Shown: piece after piece, positions 27,687-39,500 of the stretch
Layout of the letters: each line of letters begins with the position of its first letter
Position numbering within the stretch: the stretch's first letter is position 1
DNA from: Datnioides undecimradiatus
Taxonomy: Eukaryota; Chordata; Actinopteri; Lobotiformes; Datnioididae
Assembly (NCBI GenBank): GCA_008933995.1
Contig: WARS01002947.1
Span: forward strand, 703,884 to 767,883
Direction of reading: 5' to 3'
DNA length: 64,000 nt
Translations under genes and position numbers: made by a program
Notes under the pieces: generated by a model
What the model saw: the letters and a program-made list of their open reading frames with translations, nothing else
Databases searched by the model: none
Told to the model about the DNA's origin: nothing

Positions 27687-27766
27687 ATGATGGCATCAAT
27701 TGGGGAATTCGATCCTCTCAACACCAGAGTCCCTGCAACTAAAATAGAAGTTACAGTGTCGTGCCG
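27687..27766 (+). CDS. cpne9: Copine (CPNE9-like), coding exon 1
   Basis: First coding exon of a copine, a Ca2+-dependent phospholipid-binding protein with two N-terminal C2 domains and a C-terminal von Willebrand A-like domain. It encodes 26 residues plus two bases: MMASIGEFDPLNTR, then VPATKIEVTVSC, the first strand of C2A. The donor is CG|GTAAGG at 27767, phase 2. The start is the first of two adjacent ATGs; the second (27690) is equally possible. PATKIE.TVSC is shared by CPNE5, CPNE8 and CPNE9. Later exons ([24 protein letters not shown]) and the neighbour lhfpl4 favour CPNE9. The four exons in the window give 90 residues of an expected 550 or so; the remainder is off the right edge. Confidence 0.88.
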
Positions 27767-29441
27767 GTAAGGGAGAAAACTCTCGCACAAACATACAGAT
27801 ATAATCCAGTGTAAAAGACTGAAATGTGACCTGCATGGCGTGAACTCTGTCTGATATCAGGCTTACAAGAAAGCGGTATCAAAGTGAGACAAGTAAATTA
27901 GATGCGTGTGGTGAATGTGATGTCCAGGGAGTTCTTGTTTTCTTCTGTTTTAACGCTGAAACCTTCTGCCGACGTTACTCCCCAGTGTGCCTCCACACCT
28001 CCACCACCACCAGAACAAACCACAATGTCTGTAACGCTGGAACTTTCAAATGCATGTGTGTAAATCAAAAGACACCATGTTAAAGAGCATCTATGACCTT
28101 TCTGATGCCCTTTGCTCTCAGGCACTTCAGCCCCTTCCAAAATACATTAGTGCCTTTAATCATCCTTTCAGCATCCTTTCGATGATCTAGAAGATTACGA
28201 TTGACAATTCACAAACATGCTTGGTTGATTATTGATGTTGTAAATGCTTATGCAGCACTAAAATGAAAAGTCGTGTTATATAGTGTTGAACATGATGCAT
28301 GATGCAATTTCATAAATGTTTGAATGTGTAAATGAAATATGTCAGTAAATACTGACACTTTAAATAAATAATGATAATAATAATAAATAATGATTTTAGA
28401 ATCGTGAAACAATACAGCATTCATTTGAACCCGAACTGACTGTTTGCTGGCAGGCTGTCTTAGCTGAATGGTTGGCTGCTCTGCTTACCGACTGGCTGGC
28501 TGACTGACTAACTGATGGAGCAGCAAAACTCAGCCAGGGTTTTCCAGACTGTCAGCCTGTCCGTCTGCCTGCTTGGTGGTGTGCTGCCTGCCTTTCCAAA
28601 TCACTCCTGAATAATGAATGAATGTTGCTCCTGTACAGTCCCTTCTGAGACTTGAAGCCAGACTTGAGGTTGCCAGACATCTGAGTGAGACAGCCCAAAC
28701 CTGAGGAGGCTCAGAGGGGAGATAGATAATGAAGTTCTTTGTCGTGTCAAAGATTCAGAACAGCTATAATTACTTGTCAGATATCTTGTGTATTTATCAG
28801 TTTTAAGTGGGCTTTGAACAACAAATTGTACAGTAATTATACTGTATTGTATTTTTATTTGCTTTTTGCCTTCAATTATTGAGTTTTTGGTTGCTCTATG
28901 ATTGCACAATAAAAAGTACTACAGTCAGCAACCACTAAGCTTAGCCCCATAGTCTAGCTTTGTCTGAAGGTAACAAAATCCACCTGCCTGCACCTTTAAA
29001 GCTCACTAATTTACGGGTCCTATGTTTATAATTTATAATTTATTAATGTTTATAACAATAATATTGTAGCAATAATATTGCTTAATAGGAACAAAAAAAT
29101 GAAAAACAATTTGTGGTTTTATGAGGAATTATGTGTGGGAGTAAATGGTCTAATAATAGGGGACAAGACAAATATTTTTGTGTGTTTCCTGATAATGAGC
29201 AGTTTAAATTTCACGTGTGATTCCATCTTAGACTGTATCTGACTAACATGACTGAATTTTGCCCAGAGAAATTATCTGATGGAATATTATTTACAAAAGA
29301 AATTCAGTTTATTTTTAAATTTCAATGTCTTACATCATCATGAATGAGCTCATAAGTAAAGTCTGTGTTACTGGAACCAAATTTTGGACCTATTTGCAAC
29401 CTTTGGATCCATTTTTATCTGCACTTTTGCTGTTTTCATAG
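27767..29441. other. cpne9: cpne9 intron 1: no other gene seen
   Basis: 1,675 bp of AT-rich intron. It has a short TAATAA run near 28370-28395 and repeated CTG-GCTG/ACTG words at 28480-28520. No repeat family or exon is recognised. Minus-strand open frames at 27898-28140 and 28601-28909 have no family motif. Confidence 0.6.
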
Positions 29442-29482
29442 GAGTCTCCTGGACGTGGATACGTTCTCCAAGTCAGACCCTG
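29442..29482 (+). CDS. cpne9: Copine (CPNE9-like), coding exon 2
   Basis: A 41-bp exon with acceptor TTTTCATAG|G and donor G|GTATGT. With the last two bases of exon 1 it forms Arg, then SLLDVDTFSKSDP, and its final G begins a valine completed by exon 3. The block LLD.DTFSKSDP is the first Ca2+-binding loop of copine C2A, and the aspartates expected to bind calcium are kept. The phase fits both neighbours exactly. The exon lies 1.7 kb after exon 1 and before a 19.9 kb intron. Confidence 0.92.
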
Positions 29483-29649
29483 GTATGTATTAAATCTTCA
29501 GCGTCTGACAACCATGCTGGCATTCATGGAACATTGCTTGGTGTGTCGTTCATCACTGCAGAGAATAAACCATTTTATTGACAGTTTGGATATTCAACTG
29601 AATAGCACTGTAAGATGTATTTGTTGCATTTCATTTGAGCATGGTCTCA
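29483..29649. other. cpne9: Start of cpne9 intron 2
   Basis: Short unique stretch between exon 2 and a LINE fragment. Nothing further is seen. Confidence 0.5.
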
Positions 29650-29945
29650 CACTTAAGTATGCAATAGACCTGCTCACTGTGAGTGGTGGAACTAGTTACC
29701 TGGCTCTATCTGATCTGCATAATCACTCACAACATTCAAGAAACTGCTCAAGACCCTACAGTTTTTTCAAAAAAAAAAAAAAAAAGTCTTCAGCTCTACC
29801 TGCTTACACCTTGCTCCTACTGGACTTAGCACTTGTTCGCATTGCTTTTCCAACTACATCTTTGCTTCTGTTTTACCTATTCTATATGTACGTTGCTTTG
29901 GATAAAAGTGTCTGCCAAATGACATTGCAGAATTGTAGAATCAAC
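29650..29945 (+). mobile_element. L2/CR1-type LINE 3' end fragment
   Basis: The last part of a LINE ORF2 and its 3' tail on the plus strand. A frame reads TSYLALSDLHNHSQHSRNC, resembling the C-terminal WNELP...SLQ.FKKLLKT of this clade. The tail contains TACGTTGCTTTGGATAAAAG followed by TGTCTGCCAAATGACATT, a signature found at the 3' end of many teleost LINE and SINE copies. An A17 run (29770-29786) interrupts it. The fragment at 47965-48935 is the same family in the opposite orientation. Confidence 0.7.
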
Positions 29946-32706
29946 TAGGTGATTGTGTGTGTGCGTGTGTGTGTTACATTTGCCTTTCGCGTTTATCCAC
30001 TGTGAAGAGCAACATAGTTTAGAAAGGGAGGAGGTAAGGGGTTTGTGTGCGTATGTGTGTGTTTAATCAGTCTGCCTAAAGCATATTTAAAACAGTGCTT
30101 CTTGACGGTCATCTACAAGGTGCACACACAGACACACGTAATCAGGTGTGTGACAGTGTAACGCAAGCTCAATGTTTCACATTACATTAAGCTTACATTA
30201 CTCTAGTCAGGATGGATGGATGGATGGATCAAAGACAGGAGACTTGGGTTTGTTTCCTGTGTGAAACTCCTCAATGTGGTTCTTTTAATTTAAACCATGA
30301 TCTTTTCCTAAACCTGACCAAAGTTTTGGAATCTAAACCAGAGCAAATGCTGACCATCACCTGAATTGTTTCTCAGCAAATTTTATTTTGAAAGTCTAAC
30401 CGTACTTGTTATTCCTAACTTGATCATGGACTGAGAATATTTTGATTATGAGTGAGGCAAATTGTGACACAGCGGGTCTATTATACATGTAATGCCTGGT
30501 TGTTTATTTATAGTGTTTTTGGTATACAAATATTCTTTGTCACAGCAGGGAAAATGTACAGTAAATATTACCTTCCCCTGGCTCTTGCACTATTAAATAA
30601 TCCAGAAGGTCAGAGCCACCAACGAGTGACAACTCTGCTGATAAAATACAAGAGTGAGGAGGGGCTAAAACGTCAAGGTTGGGGAAAGGTCAGGATTTGA
30701 GGTTGGCTGAGAGTCAGTTTGTTGTGCTGTAGAAAACAACAGTCATGTGAATTAAAGGAAGGATGATGTCAGAGCTGGAGGACAATATCAGTTTTACAGA
30801 ACATGTTTCTGAAACTCAGGTTCTAGTGTTAGAATGAATTCCACAACTGTCTGTGGCCCTTCACTCCAGTGAAAGCAGCAACAAATATTCATTCTGAACC
30901 TTTAAGACATCACCATTTTTACTATTAGGGCATAATACCCATGCCATGTAGTGTGGCCATGATTCTATATGTGATCAAACTATATTTAAAAATTGCTCCT
31001 TTATTGAAATTTTGAATCTGTTTTTTCTGTTTTAATCATGATTAGATATATTTCATGGGCCTCTCAATTCCTACTTGTGTTGCAGAAAACATCTAGCTAG
31101 ACAAGAAAAGAGTACATTTCACATGGTTTTGGTAGGGATGCTATTGTATTCTTTTGTTCTCACACTGTTACATGTCATTTCTTTTTTGTGCTTTTGGTCA
31201 CATTTTCCTCCATCCTCTACTCTATGCATTTTACTTTTTTTTTTTTTTACACAAATAACACTTAACCTTAAAGCTTAACTAGCTAGCAAAGCTCACTGTT
31301 ACTGTCTCAATTAATAGAAAATACATGTGCCATAGTTGTCAGAATATACTACCTTGTTACTGGCAGACAGTGGCTGTGATGGGTCTCCAGCAATGTAATG
31401 AGTGACATGCACAGGCATGATGGGGTAGTAAACAAACTAAAATGGCTGAGAGTTGAATGGTAGATTGAGATGAAAAATTGTTTGGGTTTTTTGCCTGAAA
31501 CCGCACAAATCATGGAGATTATAAGAGAGAAATTTCACTATAAGAAATTAAGAATTAACATATAGATACAGCAACAAGCTGTGAGTCAGGCACTGTTTTT
31601 CTGTAGCATTTCAAGAGGGGCAGAACATAACTGGAGGTTGACAAGCGTTCTGTTCTGGGCATCCTTCCATGAGCACAATCCCCATAAATGTCCAAGGAAA
31701 TTGTACGAAATGATGACAGACAGTCCTGATTCTGAAAATTTCTATCATCAGCATAACATCAGGACAGGCAGAGCTCTTGTCCAAACTGAACATGCAATGC
31801 ATCACAGCCAAGTTTGTGCCCAGGCTGCTGACACAAGAGCAGAAGCAACACACTATTGAAGTTGGTCATGATGTCTTTGAACAAGCCGTCAGTCTCCAAA
31901 GGTTTGGCTCCCAGGCACTTCTTCTTCCCCAAATGAAATGAAGGGTCACCATTTTGACACAATAGAGGACATCCAGTGTCCTACCCTGATGGTCCTTGAC
32001 CCACTTGGTGGACAAATTTAAGTCAGCTATAGTTTTGTTTTTTATGGGAGGGGTTTGAAAACATTTTGATCACACCTCATGTAATGCTGGACAACATTAA
32101 ATAAACATAGAAAGAACATGATGCAACTGCAAAAAATAACAAATCAAAGATCACAACCTGTTTCAAGAAATGTTATGACAAGAAGATTGAGTGAATTTGT
32201 CCCTCTAGTAGACCCATATAAAGAAAATTACAGAGAGTGCATTTTCTCTGCACCCGGCAATCCAAACTGCTCTGTTACAGTTTTTGGATGCTCATCCCTT
32301 TTGCCCTCCTGACACTCAAACTGACTTTACCAACTCAAATATGACAAGCAGCCTCTGACCAGAAAAGTACAGTGGTATCTTCAGGAGCCTATAGTGCAAA
32401 ATGTTCTCAGACAAATTCTGCTGCAAACTAGTTGGGCTTTAAATTAGTTACACAAATCACAGCTGTCCAACACTGCACCCAGTCTGATCTTGAGTCTTAA
32501 TGAGCGATAATGTCTGTGACTGGCCACAGATGTTGGGGTCACCTGAGCAGCCAGTGGTCTTTTATAGTTGTTACATGAACCTTTCCTTCAGTCCAGGCAA
32601 CATAAGCAGGTGTAGTGAACAGTGCTCGGAGCTGCCTGGTGCTATATGTACCACAGCTGGATGTTGTACTGAGGACAGACACAAGTAACATAGACAGTGT
32701 AATTAC
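29946..32706. other. cpne9: cpne9 intron 2 segment: simple repeats only
   Basis: A GGAT tetranucleotide run at 30209-30230, GT-rich words at 29953-30062 and a T12 run near 31233-31246. No exon or complete mobile element is recognised in these 2.8 kb. Confidence 0.5.
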
Positions 32707-33459
32707 AATTCAATTCAATTCAGTTCAATTTTATTTATACAGCGCCAATTCACAACCAAAGTCATCTCAGGGCACTTTACAAACAGAGCGGGTCTAGACC
32801 ACACTCATTACTATTAATTACACCCAACAGTTCCACCATGAGCAAGCACTTGGCGACAGTGGCAAGGAAAAACTTCCTTTTAACAGGCAGAAACCTTGGG
32901 CAGATCCTGGCTCTAGGTGGACAGCCATTTGCCTTGACCGATTGGGGGGAAAGAGAGAGAGCTAGAGAGAGACAGGAGGGGCGAGAGAGAGAGAGAATAC
33001 AATATGTCACAGACAGAGATACAGGAGTACATAACTTTAGATGAAACTGACAGAATGGTAGAACAACAAAATCCTAACTATGGCAACTATTTGCAGTACA
33101 ATATTGATAATAAATGGCAGCAGAGGACACGGGGCAGGTCGGTGGAGCCACAGATCAGATGTTCAGCTCTGGAGCCACAGGTATCTGTAAAGAGGTACAG
33201 AGAGACCAGAGAGAAACAAGCACAGGACTAGGGGAGAGAGGACACAAAGTTAATAGTCAATCTGTGATGGTTTAAATGAGTTTGAGGAGAGAGAGGGGAG
33301 AGGAGAAGTGTGGAGGTGATCATGGGATGTCCCCCAGCAGCCTCGGCCTATAGCAGCATAACTAAGTGGTGGCATGAAGGGGTAGTTTTGACTATGGGTG
33401 TAGTTGGCATGGTAACTAGAACTAGCTCTAAGCTTTGTCGAACAAGAAGGTTTTAAGCT

Positions 33460-34358
33460 TTACTTTAAAAGTAGAGAGGGTGTCTGCCTCTCGGACCCAA
33501 ACTGGCAGCTGGTTCCACAGGAGAGGAGCCTGATAGCTAAAGGCACAGCCTCCCATTCTACTTTTGGAAATTCTGGGAACCACAAGCAAACCTGCACTGG
33601 AGCTTGGCCATTAAGAGCCTTGTAGGTAAGAAGAAGGACTTTAAAATCTATTCTGGACTTTATAGGGAGCCAATGAAGAGAAGCTAAAACTGGAGAAATA
33701 TGATCTCTCTTACTTATTCGCATCAGAACCCTTGCTGCAGCATTTTGGTTGAGCTGGAGGCTTCGCAGTGAGCTAGTCGGACAACTTGACAACAAGGAAT
33801 TACAGTAGTCCAGCCTTGAGGTAACAAATGCATGGACTAGCTTTTCGGCGTCACTTTGGGGCAGGATATTCCTAATCTTAGCTTTGTTGCGCAAGTGAAA
33901 GAAGGCAGTCCTAGTGTCTTGCCTAATATGGGACTGAAAGGACATGTCCTGGTCAAATATGACTCCCAGGTTCCTCACAGTTGAACTGGAGCCCAGGGTA
34001 ATGCCATCCAAAGTGACAGCAAGGTCAGATAACATGTCTCTGAGGTGTTTAGGCCCAAACAAAATCACCTCAGTTTTGTCAGTATTTAGAAGTAAAAAAT
34101 TACAAGTCATCCAGGCCTTAATGTCTGTCTAACTAAGTCTAACTAATTGATCTGTTTCTATCTGTTTCTTCTGGCTTCATAGATAAATATAGCTGTGTAT
34201 CATCTGCATAGCAGTGGAAATTTATGTTGTGTTTCTTAATAATGTTGCATAGGGGAAGCATGTATAGGGTGAACAGCAATGGTCCAAGCACAGAACCCTG
34301 TGGAAAGCCATGATTAACCTTTGTGTGCACGGACGAGTCGTTATTGACATGGACAAAC
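33460..34358 (-). pseudogene. L2-type LINE ORF2 remnant, 3' half (YADD motif and C-terminus)
   Basis: Continues the RT directly after the insertion: [27 protein letters not shown] and [16 protein letters not shown] with the catalytic YADD, then a frameshift near 34130, and a 216-codon frame at 33460-34110 covering the thumb and C-terminal LDYCNSLL and LHWLPI motifs. The canonical C-terminus is replaced after KALNGQAP by unrelated residues, another frameshift. Confidence 0.87.
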
Positions 34359-34791
34359 TGTCATGGTTTTGAGTTGTTTGTTGTTTTATTTTGAAGAGTT
34401 TTTTCCCCTGGTGTGTGTGTGGTCTACTTGTTTCCTTACCTTTTGATTAGCCCATTGATTTCACCTGTTTCTCGTTTTGCTGCCCTCCCCTGCCTATTTA
34501 AGTTTTGCCATTGCCTTTGTTCTCTGTCTTTGCATTGTGTTTAGTTAGACCCCATGTTTTGCCATGTTTATCTGCTAGATCAAAGTTATAGAGATTCTGG
34601 ATTTCTGGGTTTTGTTTATTTGGAGTTATACTTCCACGCCTTGTTCTGGACTGATTCCCTGGATTATTGACCCTGCCTGCCTTGACCATCCGTAAGCCTA
34701 CGCCCTTTAATAAACTTTTTTGAAAGATCTTTGTGCATCTCTGTGCCTGCCTGCGTCTGGGTCCAGCTCACCCCTTAGCCTAGTCTTGACA
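34359..34791 (+). repeat. LTR of the Gypsy-like element
   Basis: 433 bp from TGTCATGGTTTTGAG to GTCTTGACA, so it has TGT...ACA ends. It contains TATTTAAG at about 34494, a candidate TATA box, and the polyadenylation signal AATAAA at 34709-34714. The segment ending GTCTGGGTCCAGCTC resembles the ends of the solo LTRs at 22558 and 46133. Confidence 0.75.
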
Positions 34792-34808
34792 GAATGCAAA
34801 GACCAAAA

Positions 34809-35629
34809 ATGGACCCAGCGGGCAAGCTTGGGGATGCAGCCTGCCGTGAACTGAGTCATGATCTGGATGAGCTGCACAAGTACTGGCTGAAGACCCCCCA
34901 GGCTGAAGCCAAGGATATTGCTCTAAGGCTGGCAAAGAAAAAGGCGGCTGCTAAACCATAGTGTGTAGATTCCCTACCTTACTGGCTGAAGGAGTTCGTT
35001 AGCCTCACTGACAGTCGGTCAGCCAGCTCGGGCTCCATCATGCTCACGCTCACCAGCCATCAGCCTGCTTCTCCACCTAGCCCCAGTTTTGTCAGCAGCT
35101 CTTCTCCCAGTGTCAGGCCTGCTAGCATCAATGTTGCTAGCAGCTCTCCCAGTGTCCGGCCTGCTAGCATTGGCCCTGCTAGCAGCCTTCAACCCAGTGT
35201 CAGGTCAGCTAGCATCAACGTTGCTAGCAGCTCTTCTCCCAGTGTCAGGCCTGCTAGCATCAATGTTGCTAGCAGCTCTCCCAGTGTCCGGCCTGCTAGC
35301 ATTGGCCCTGCTAGCAGCCTTCAACCCAGTGTCAGGTTAGCTAGCATCAACGTTGCTAGCAGCTCTTCTCCCAGTGTCAGGCCTGCTAGCATCAATGTTG
35401 CTAGCAGCTCTCCCAGTGTCCGGCCTGCTAGCATTGGCCCTGCTAGCAGCCTTCAACCAAGTGTCAGGTCAGCTAGCATCAACGCTGCTAGCAATTCTCC
35501 TCCCAGTGTCTGGCCTGCTAGCATCAATGTTGCTAGCAGCTCTCCCAGTGTCCAGCCTGCTAGCATTGGCCCTGCTAGCAGCCTTCAACCCAATGTCAGG
35601 TCAGGTCACTGGAATCTGTCGGCTAGATA
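34809..35629 (+). pseudogene. gag-like ORF with one in-frame stop and a minisatellite
   Basis: Starts MDPAGKLGDAACREL shortly after the LTR, as gag does in many teleost Gypsy elements. The frame is open for 50 codons (to KKKAAAKP), has a TAG at 34959-34961, and then stays open in the same frame through CVDSLPYWLKEF and the whole tandem-repeat region to 35629. The last few codons belong to the LINE. No zinc knuckle is present. The repeat region encodes serine/proline/alanine-rich PSVRPASINVASSS units. A gag identity is inferred from position and the MDP start only. Confidence 0.55.
35106..35600 (+). repeat. 132-bp minisatellite, about 3.75 copies
   Basis: Identical words (CCCAGTGTCAGGCCTGCTAGC) start at 35106, 35238 and 35370, with a variant at 35502, a period of exactly 132 bp or 44 codons. 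Each unit is built from three related sub-units of about 42-45 bp centred on GCTAGC. Because the period is a multiple of three, the frame stays open in more than one reading frame. Confidence 0.93.
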
Positions 35630-36591
35630 AGATTTAAACCAGCTTAGTGCTGTTCCTTTAATCCCAATGACATGTTCCAGTCTCTCTAGTAGGATATTGT
35701 GATCAATGGTGTCAAATGCAGCACTGAGGTCTAGCAGGACAAGTATAGAGATGAGGCCATTGTCAGATGCTATTAGGAGGTCGTTGCTAACCTTAACCAA
35801 TGCTGTTTCTGTGCTATGGTGTATTCTAAATCCTGACTGAAATGCTTCAAATAAACTGCTCCTCTGCAGGTGATCACATAACTGATCAGCCACTGCCTTT
35901 TCAAGAATTTTAGAAATAAAAGGGGAGGTTGGATATCGGTCTATAGTGCGCTAAAACACCAGGGTCAAGAGAAGGCTTTTTGAGTAAAGGTTTGATGACA
36001 GCACCCTTAAAAACCTGTGGAACATAACCTGTTAGTAATGACAGATCTAATATAAAAGTGCCAATAATGGGCAAAACATCTTGGAGAAGACGAGTTGGGA
36101 TGGGGTCCAAAAGACAGGTTGATGGTTTGGATCTAATAATTGTTGAGGACAGTTCAGTGAGATCTATGGGAGAGAAGTGGTCAAGAGATAAATCACGGTC
36201 TGCAGACATTTCAGGGGCTGCTGCAATTGACACACATGGATCTCTAACAGTTGAAGGGAGCGCGTAATGAATTCTTTCTCTAATATCTATGATTTTACTA
36301 GTAAAGAAATCCATAAAGTCATTGCTGCTGAGAGCCATCACTTGGCTCAACAGATCTGTGACTCTTTGTTAGCCTGGCTACAGTGCTGAACAGAAACCTG
36401 GGGTTGTTCTTATTTTCCTCTATTAATTTGGAGTAATAGGCAGTTCTTGCCTTACGCAGGGATGTTTTGTATGTTATACTATCTTTCCAGGATAGGTGGA
36501 ATTCTTCTATGTTAGTGGATCGCCACTTCCTCTCTAACTTTCGTGAGAAGGTAAAGTTTTGATTTTCAGCATTCAGCTTCTTTGTAAACAT
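35606..36591 (-). pseudogene. L2-type LINE ORF2 remnant, 5' half (RT fingers and palm)
   Basis: Three overlapping minus-strand frames (36319-36591, 35910-36350, 35606-35893) give the pre-RT region and the first RT motifs, including [16 protein letters not shown] with the first catalytic aspartate and [10 protein letters not shown] at the end. Frameshifts near 36330 and 35900 separate them. The sequence then stops at the insertion point of the LTR fragment and resumes at 34358. Confidence 0.85.
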
Positions 36592-36595
36592 GAGA

Positions 36596-39500
36596 ACAAA
36601 TTAGATTAATCAGGTTAAAAACAACAACATGGGGAAACATGTGTACAGTTTGTAAAATGTCAACATAAAAATGACAAATTGGTTTAGATTGACATAATGT
36701 GTGTGGGTATATCTGGTACATGGTTGGCATCAATCTGTTTCCATCCAAAAGTCGATGTTATTTTCCTCTGTTATCATGCATGGTGTGCCTCAAGGATCAG
36801 TTGCTCATTGGCTGGACTAAATAAGAACCTGTTTCAGTCTCTTTACATGGCACCCTGTCTGTTTTTTACAGTGCGTTCTAATAAAACCTTTGAACCTGCA
36901 GCACAAGGCGCCATCAAATTATTGTGGGACTCTCTCCCACAATAATTCAGCAAAAACCTGATTTAAATTTTGCATTTCTCCTTTGAAAAGAAGGTACCTT
37001 GTGCAGCGAAACGGTGCCTCCAGCAGTCCTGCTACACTTGCGTCTCTCTAGAAAGTTATGTTCTGCTATATACCCTGGATGCTTTCTGGACATCCTCCAC
37101 GGTGTCAAAGCAGCTACACTTCAGCCTAAATTTTATTCTGGGAGAAGAGGAAGATGTTGCATCTCCATATACAGTATGTAGAGAGATGTGGTGCGTTCTG
37201 TTGTTGAAGCTCAAAACAAACTCGTGTGTTTTCAATGTGCCAGAACTGTGCCTGAGGTGTTTTATTGGTTTTATTCCCTGGTAAATCATATTTATTTTGT
37301 TCTGATTATTTTATTTGTTTATTTATTTCAATGTCTCCAGTATTTCCCCATTCCTCATTGCAATGGGATTACATTACAAAAGCATTTTTAAAGTATTTAC
37401 ACAGTTCTAGCAAACTTTTATGTGTTTTTATGTATAAATATGGAGGGTGGGCTTCAAGATTGAAGAACGTGCGATACAAATAAAGTGTGGTTGATTGATT
37501 GACTGACAACTGTGACCAGTTCAGGTTGTCTATGCTGAATATCATCACTCAGATGCCTGAGAATAATTTGAGCTCATCATTGACAGTCTGATCCTGGGGG
37601 AAAAATTCACAGTGCACAGCCCTGTGAATGCCAGAAGACACAACAAGCATGCCCTCCTAATCTAAGGCATCAACCCACCTCTTGACACTGTGGGACTTTC
37701 CATTGATTAGACCACTGTTAGGTCTCCATGCGAAACTTTGGTTCAGCACAGGTTTTGATGTTTGCTTTCTTTTGAATTTAGGGGTCCATAGTAACAGTGC
37801 ATATGGGACATAGCAGATTTGATTCTTTTAGCTTCCTTTATTAGTCCCACACTGGGGAAATTACAGTTTGAACAAGGTCACATAGCAGCCTGTAACTTGG
37901 CCTGTTCACAGGACATATGTTGGTATGCTAGATCACAACAGAGAAAGCATGCAGCTGCTGCATGTTTATTAAGGGAATATACTGAACTTAGGAACAGAAG
38001 AAACAATTTCACAATTTTCTGTCCATTGCACTACAACACAGTTTAGAGAGCTGTTACTGCAGTGCTTTCTGATATATCTGAATACATGTGTCTACAGGTG
38101 ACCCTAAGTTAAACCACAAACCCTTAAACCTTCACTTAACTGATATATTTATAGTCACAACTCCTTCCTGTGGTTTGTGTCCAGCCTATATGACTGCTGA
38201 GTCTCAGCACTTGGGAGTAAAGCTACATATGAATAAATGCCATGCCAGTAATGTGACTGCAGTTAATGAGAGGAAGAATGTAATTAACAGTCTGGATGCC
38301 GTGCAGAGGAGACTGAAACATCCAGTCAGTCTTTCTTTTTCCACTTCTCATGTAAACGATTTAATCAAATTAAACAAGTTTAATCAGATCTACTTGTATG
38401 GCAGGAATTACCATAGCGTGCTGATTGTATAACAAAATGTGACAAAAATGGCCTCCAATGCTTCCTTGTAAGAAGTCAAAATGTAATAGTTGACAAATAG
38501 CTTGTATTGCTACTATAATTTGGCAGCAGACTTTACAAAGTTAGTAATCAAGAGCAGCTACTCAGATTGTCTGTGATTTTGCTGGAGGCTCCCTGATTCA
38601 GCAGCCAATAGTAGGAGGGAGGAGTATCTGGAGCCCAAGGAGCAACATGGCACATATTAGCACATTTGATCACGTTCACCTGTGTAGGGAATGGAACATC
38701 CATCACAGAAGAAAGCAGAGGGGTGGTGATTTTGAAATGAGATGTCTTGAGATGAGACATTCATAACAGTGGACGAGACAGCAGGGACTATTTATGAAGT
38801 AAAACAAAAAAAAAGATAACATAACAGGATGTACACATCAACACATATGTCAGACAACTTAGCACAAGTCATGATGGATGACAAATGTTCATTATATGAT
38901 ATTTTTGAACACTATGATTCATTAGTTGGGTATACTGAGATAAACAGCTTGTTGTGCTGTTTCTCCAGTTGGTATTTATGTTTCATGTATTCTTCCCTAT
39001 GTGGTTTCATGGCCACACCATCCAATTATTACATATATATGACTAGGGACTGTATGTAACTTGTCACACCAAGCTCAATCCACTCAGCAAAGACTCAATT
39101 TATGATACATATATCTGTATAGAAGTTTTATTTTGACATAATTATTCAATAAATTTAAATACATTGAATTATTTATGTAAATAAAAGATTTCAGAAGTTC
39201 TCAAATAGACAGATTGAAATTTAGAATCAACAGCTACATTAAAACTGAACATATTCCGCACCAAACATTAAGCTGAGCTTGTGACATGTATACGGCAAGT
39301 AAAGAGAGATGGAGTCAAAAAGCCTGCAAGAACCTGTAAGGCTCTGATGATGATGAGAGTGCATATTATGTGAGATTTTCAGGGATCAAAGTTAGTCAAC
39401 AATGGCACACATACAGTACAGAAACCACTGGAGAGATAACAGGGCAGAAATTAAGCATAGAAGCACATGCTTGCACATTTGGGACATTTACAAAAATATA

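Larger units (their letters stand above)
34359..35608 (+). mobile_element. Gypsy-like LTR retrotransposon fragment inserted in the L2 LINE
   Basis: A 1,250-bp insertion that splits the L2 RT frame. It consists of a complete-looking LTR, a short leader and the start of a gag-like frame that runs into a 132-bp tandem repeat; pol and a 3' LTR are absent. The uninterrupted LINE would read GGACAAAC then TGGAATCTG; the insertion lies between. No full target-site duplication is seen because the right end is not an LTR, so the insertion is either 3'-truncated or later deleted. Confidence 0.78.
32707..36595 (-). mobile_element. L2-type LINE, 5' truncated, split by an LTR-element insertion
   Basis: A minus-strand LINE whose 5' side is at about 36595 and 3' end at 32707, where AATTC repeats precede TTTTATTTATACAGCGCC, a known teleost L2-type 3' end (read on the plus strand). 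In order on the minus strand it encodes a pre-RT region ([20 protein letters not shown]), RT pieces ([54 protein letters not shown]) and the C-terminal part (LNTDKTEVILFGP, LDYCNSLLSSCP, LASLHWLPIKSRIDFKVLLL). No apurinic endonuclease domain is present. The reading frame is broken in several places. It is interrupted at 34359-35608 by the Gypsy-like fragment, so only about 2.6 kb is LINE. Confidence 0.9.

Noticed and set aside
35089-35637. Hydrophobic LPVSGLLASMLLAAL repeat protein.
   Set aside because: A second frame of the 132-bp minisatellite. It has no independent start context or family; it is kept only as part of the repeat finding.
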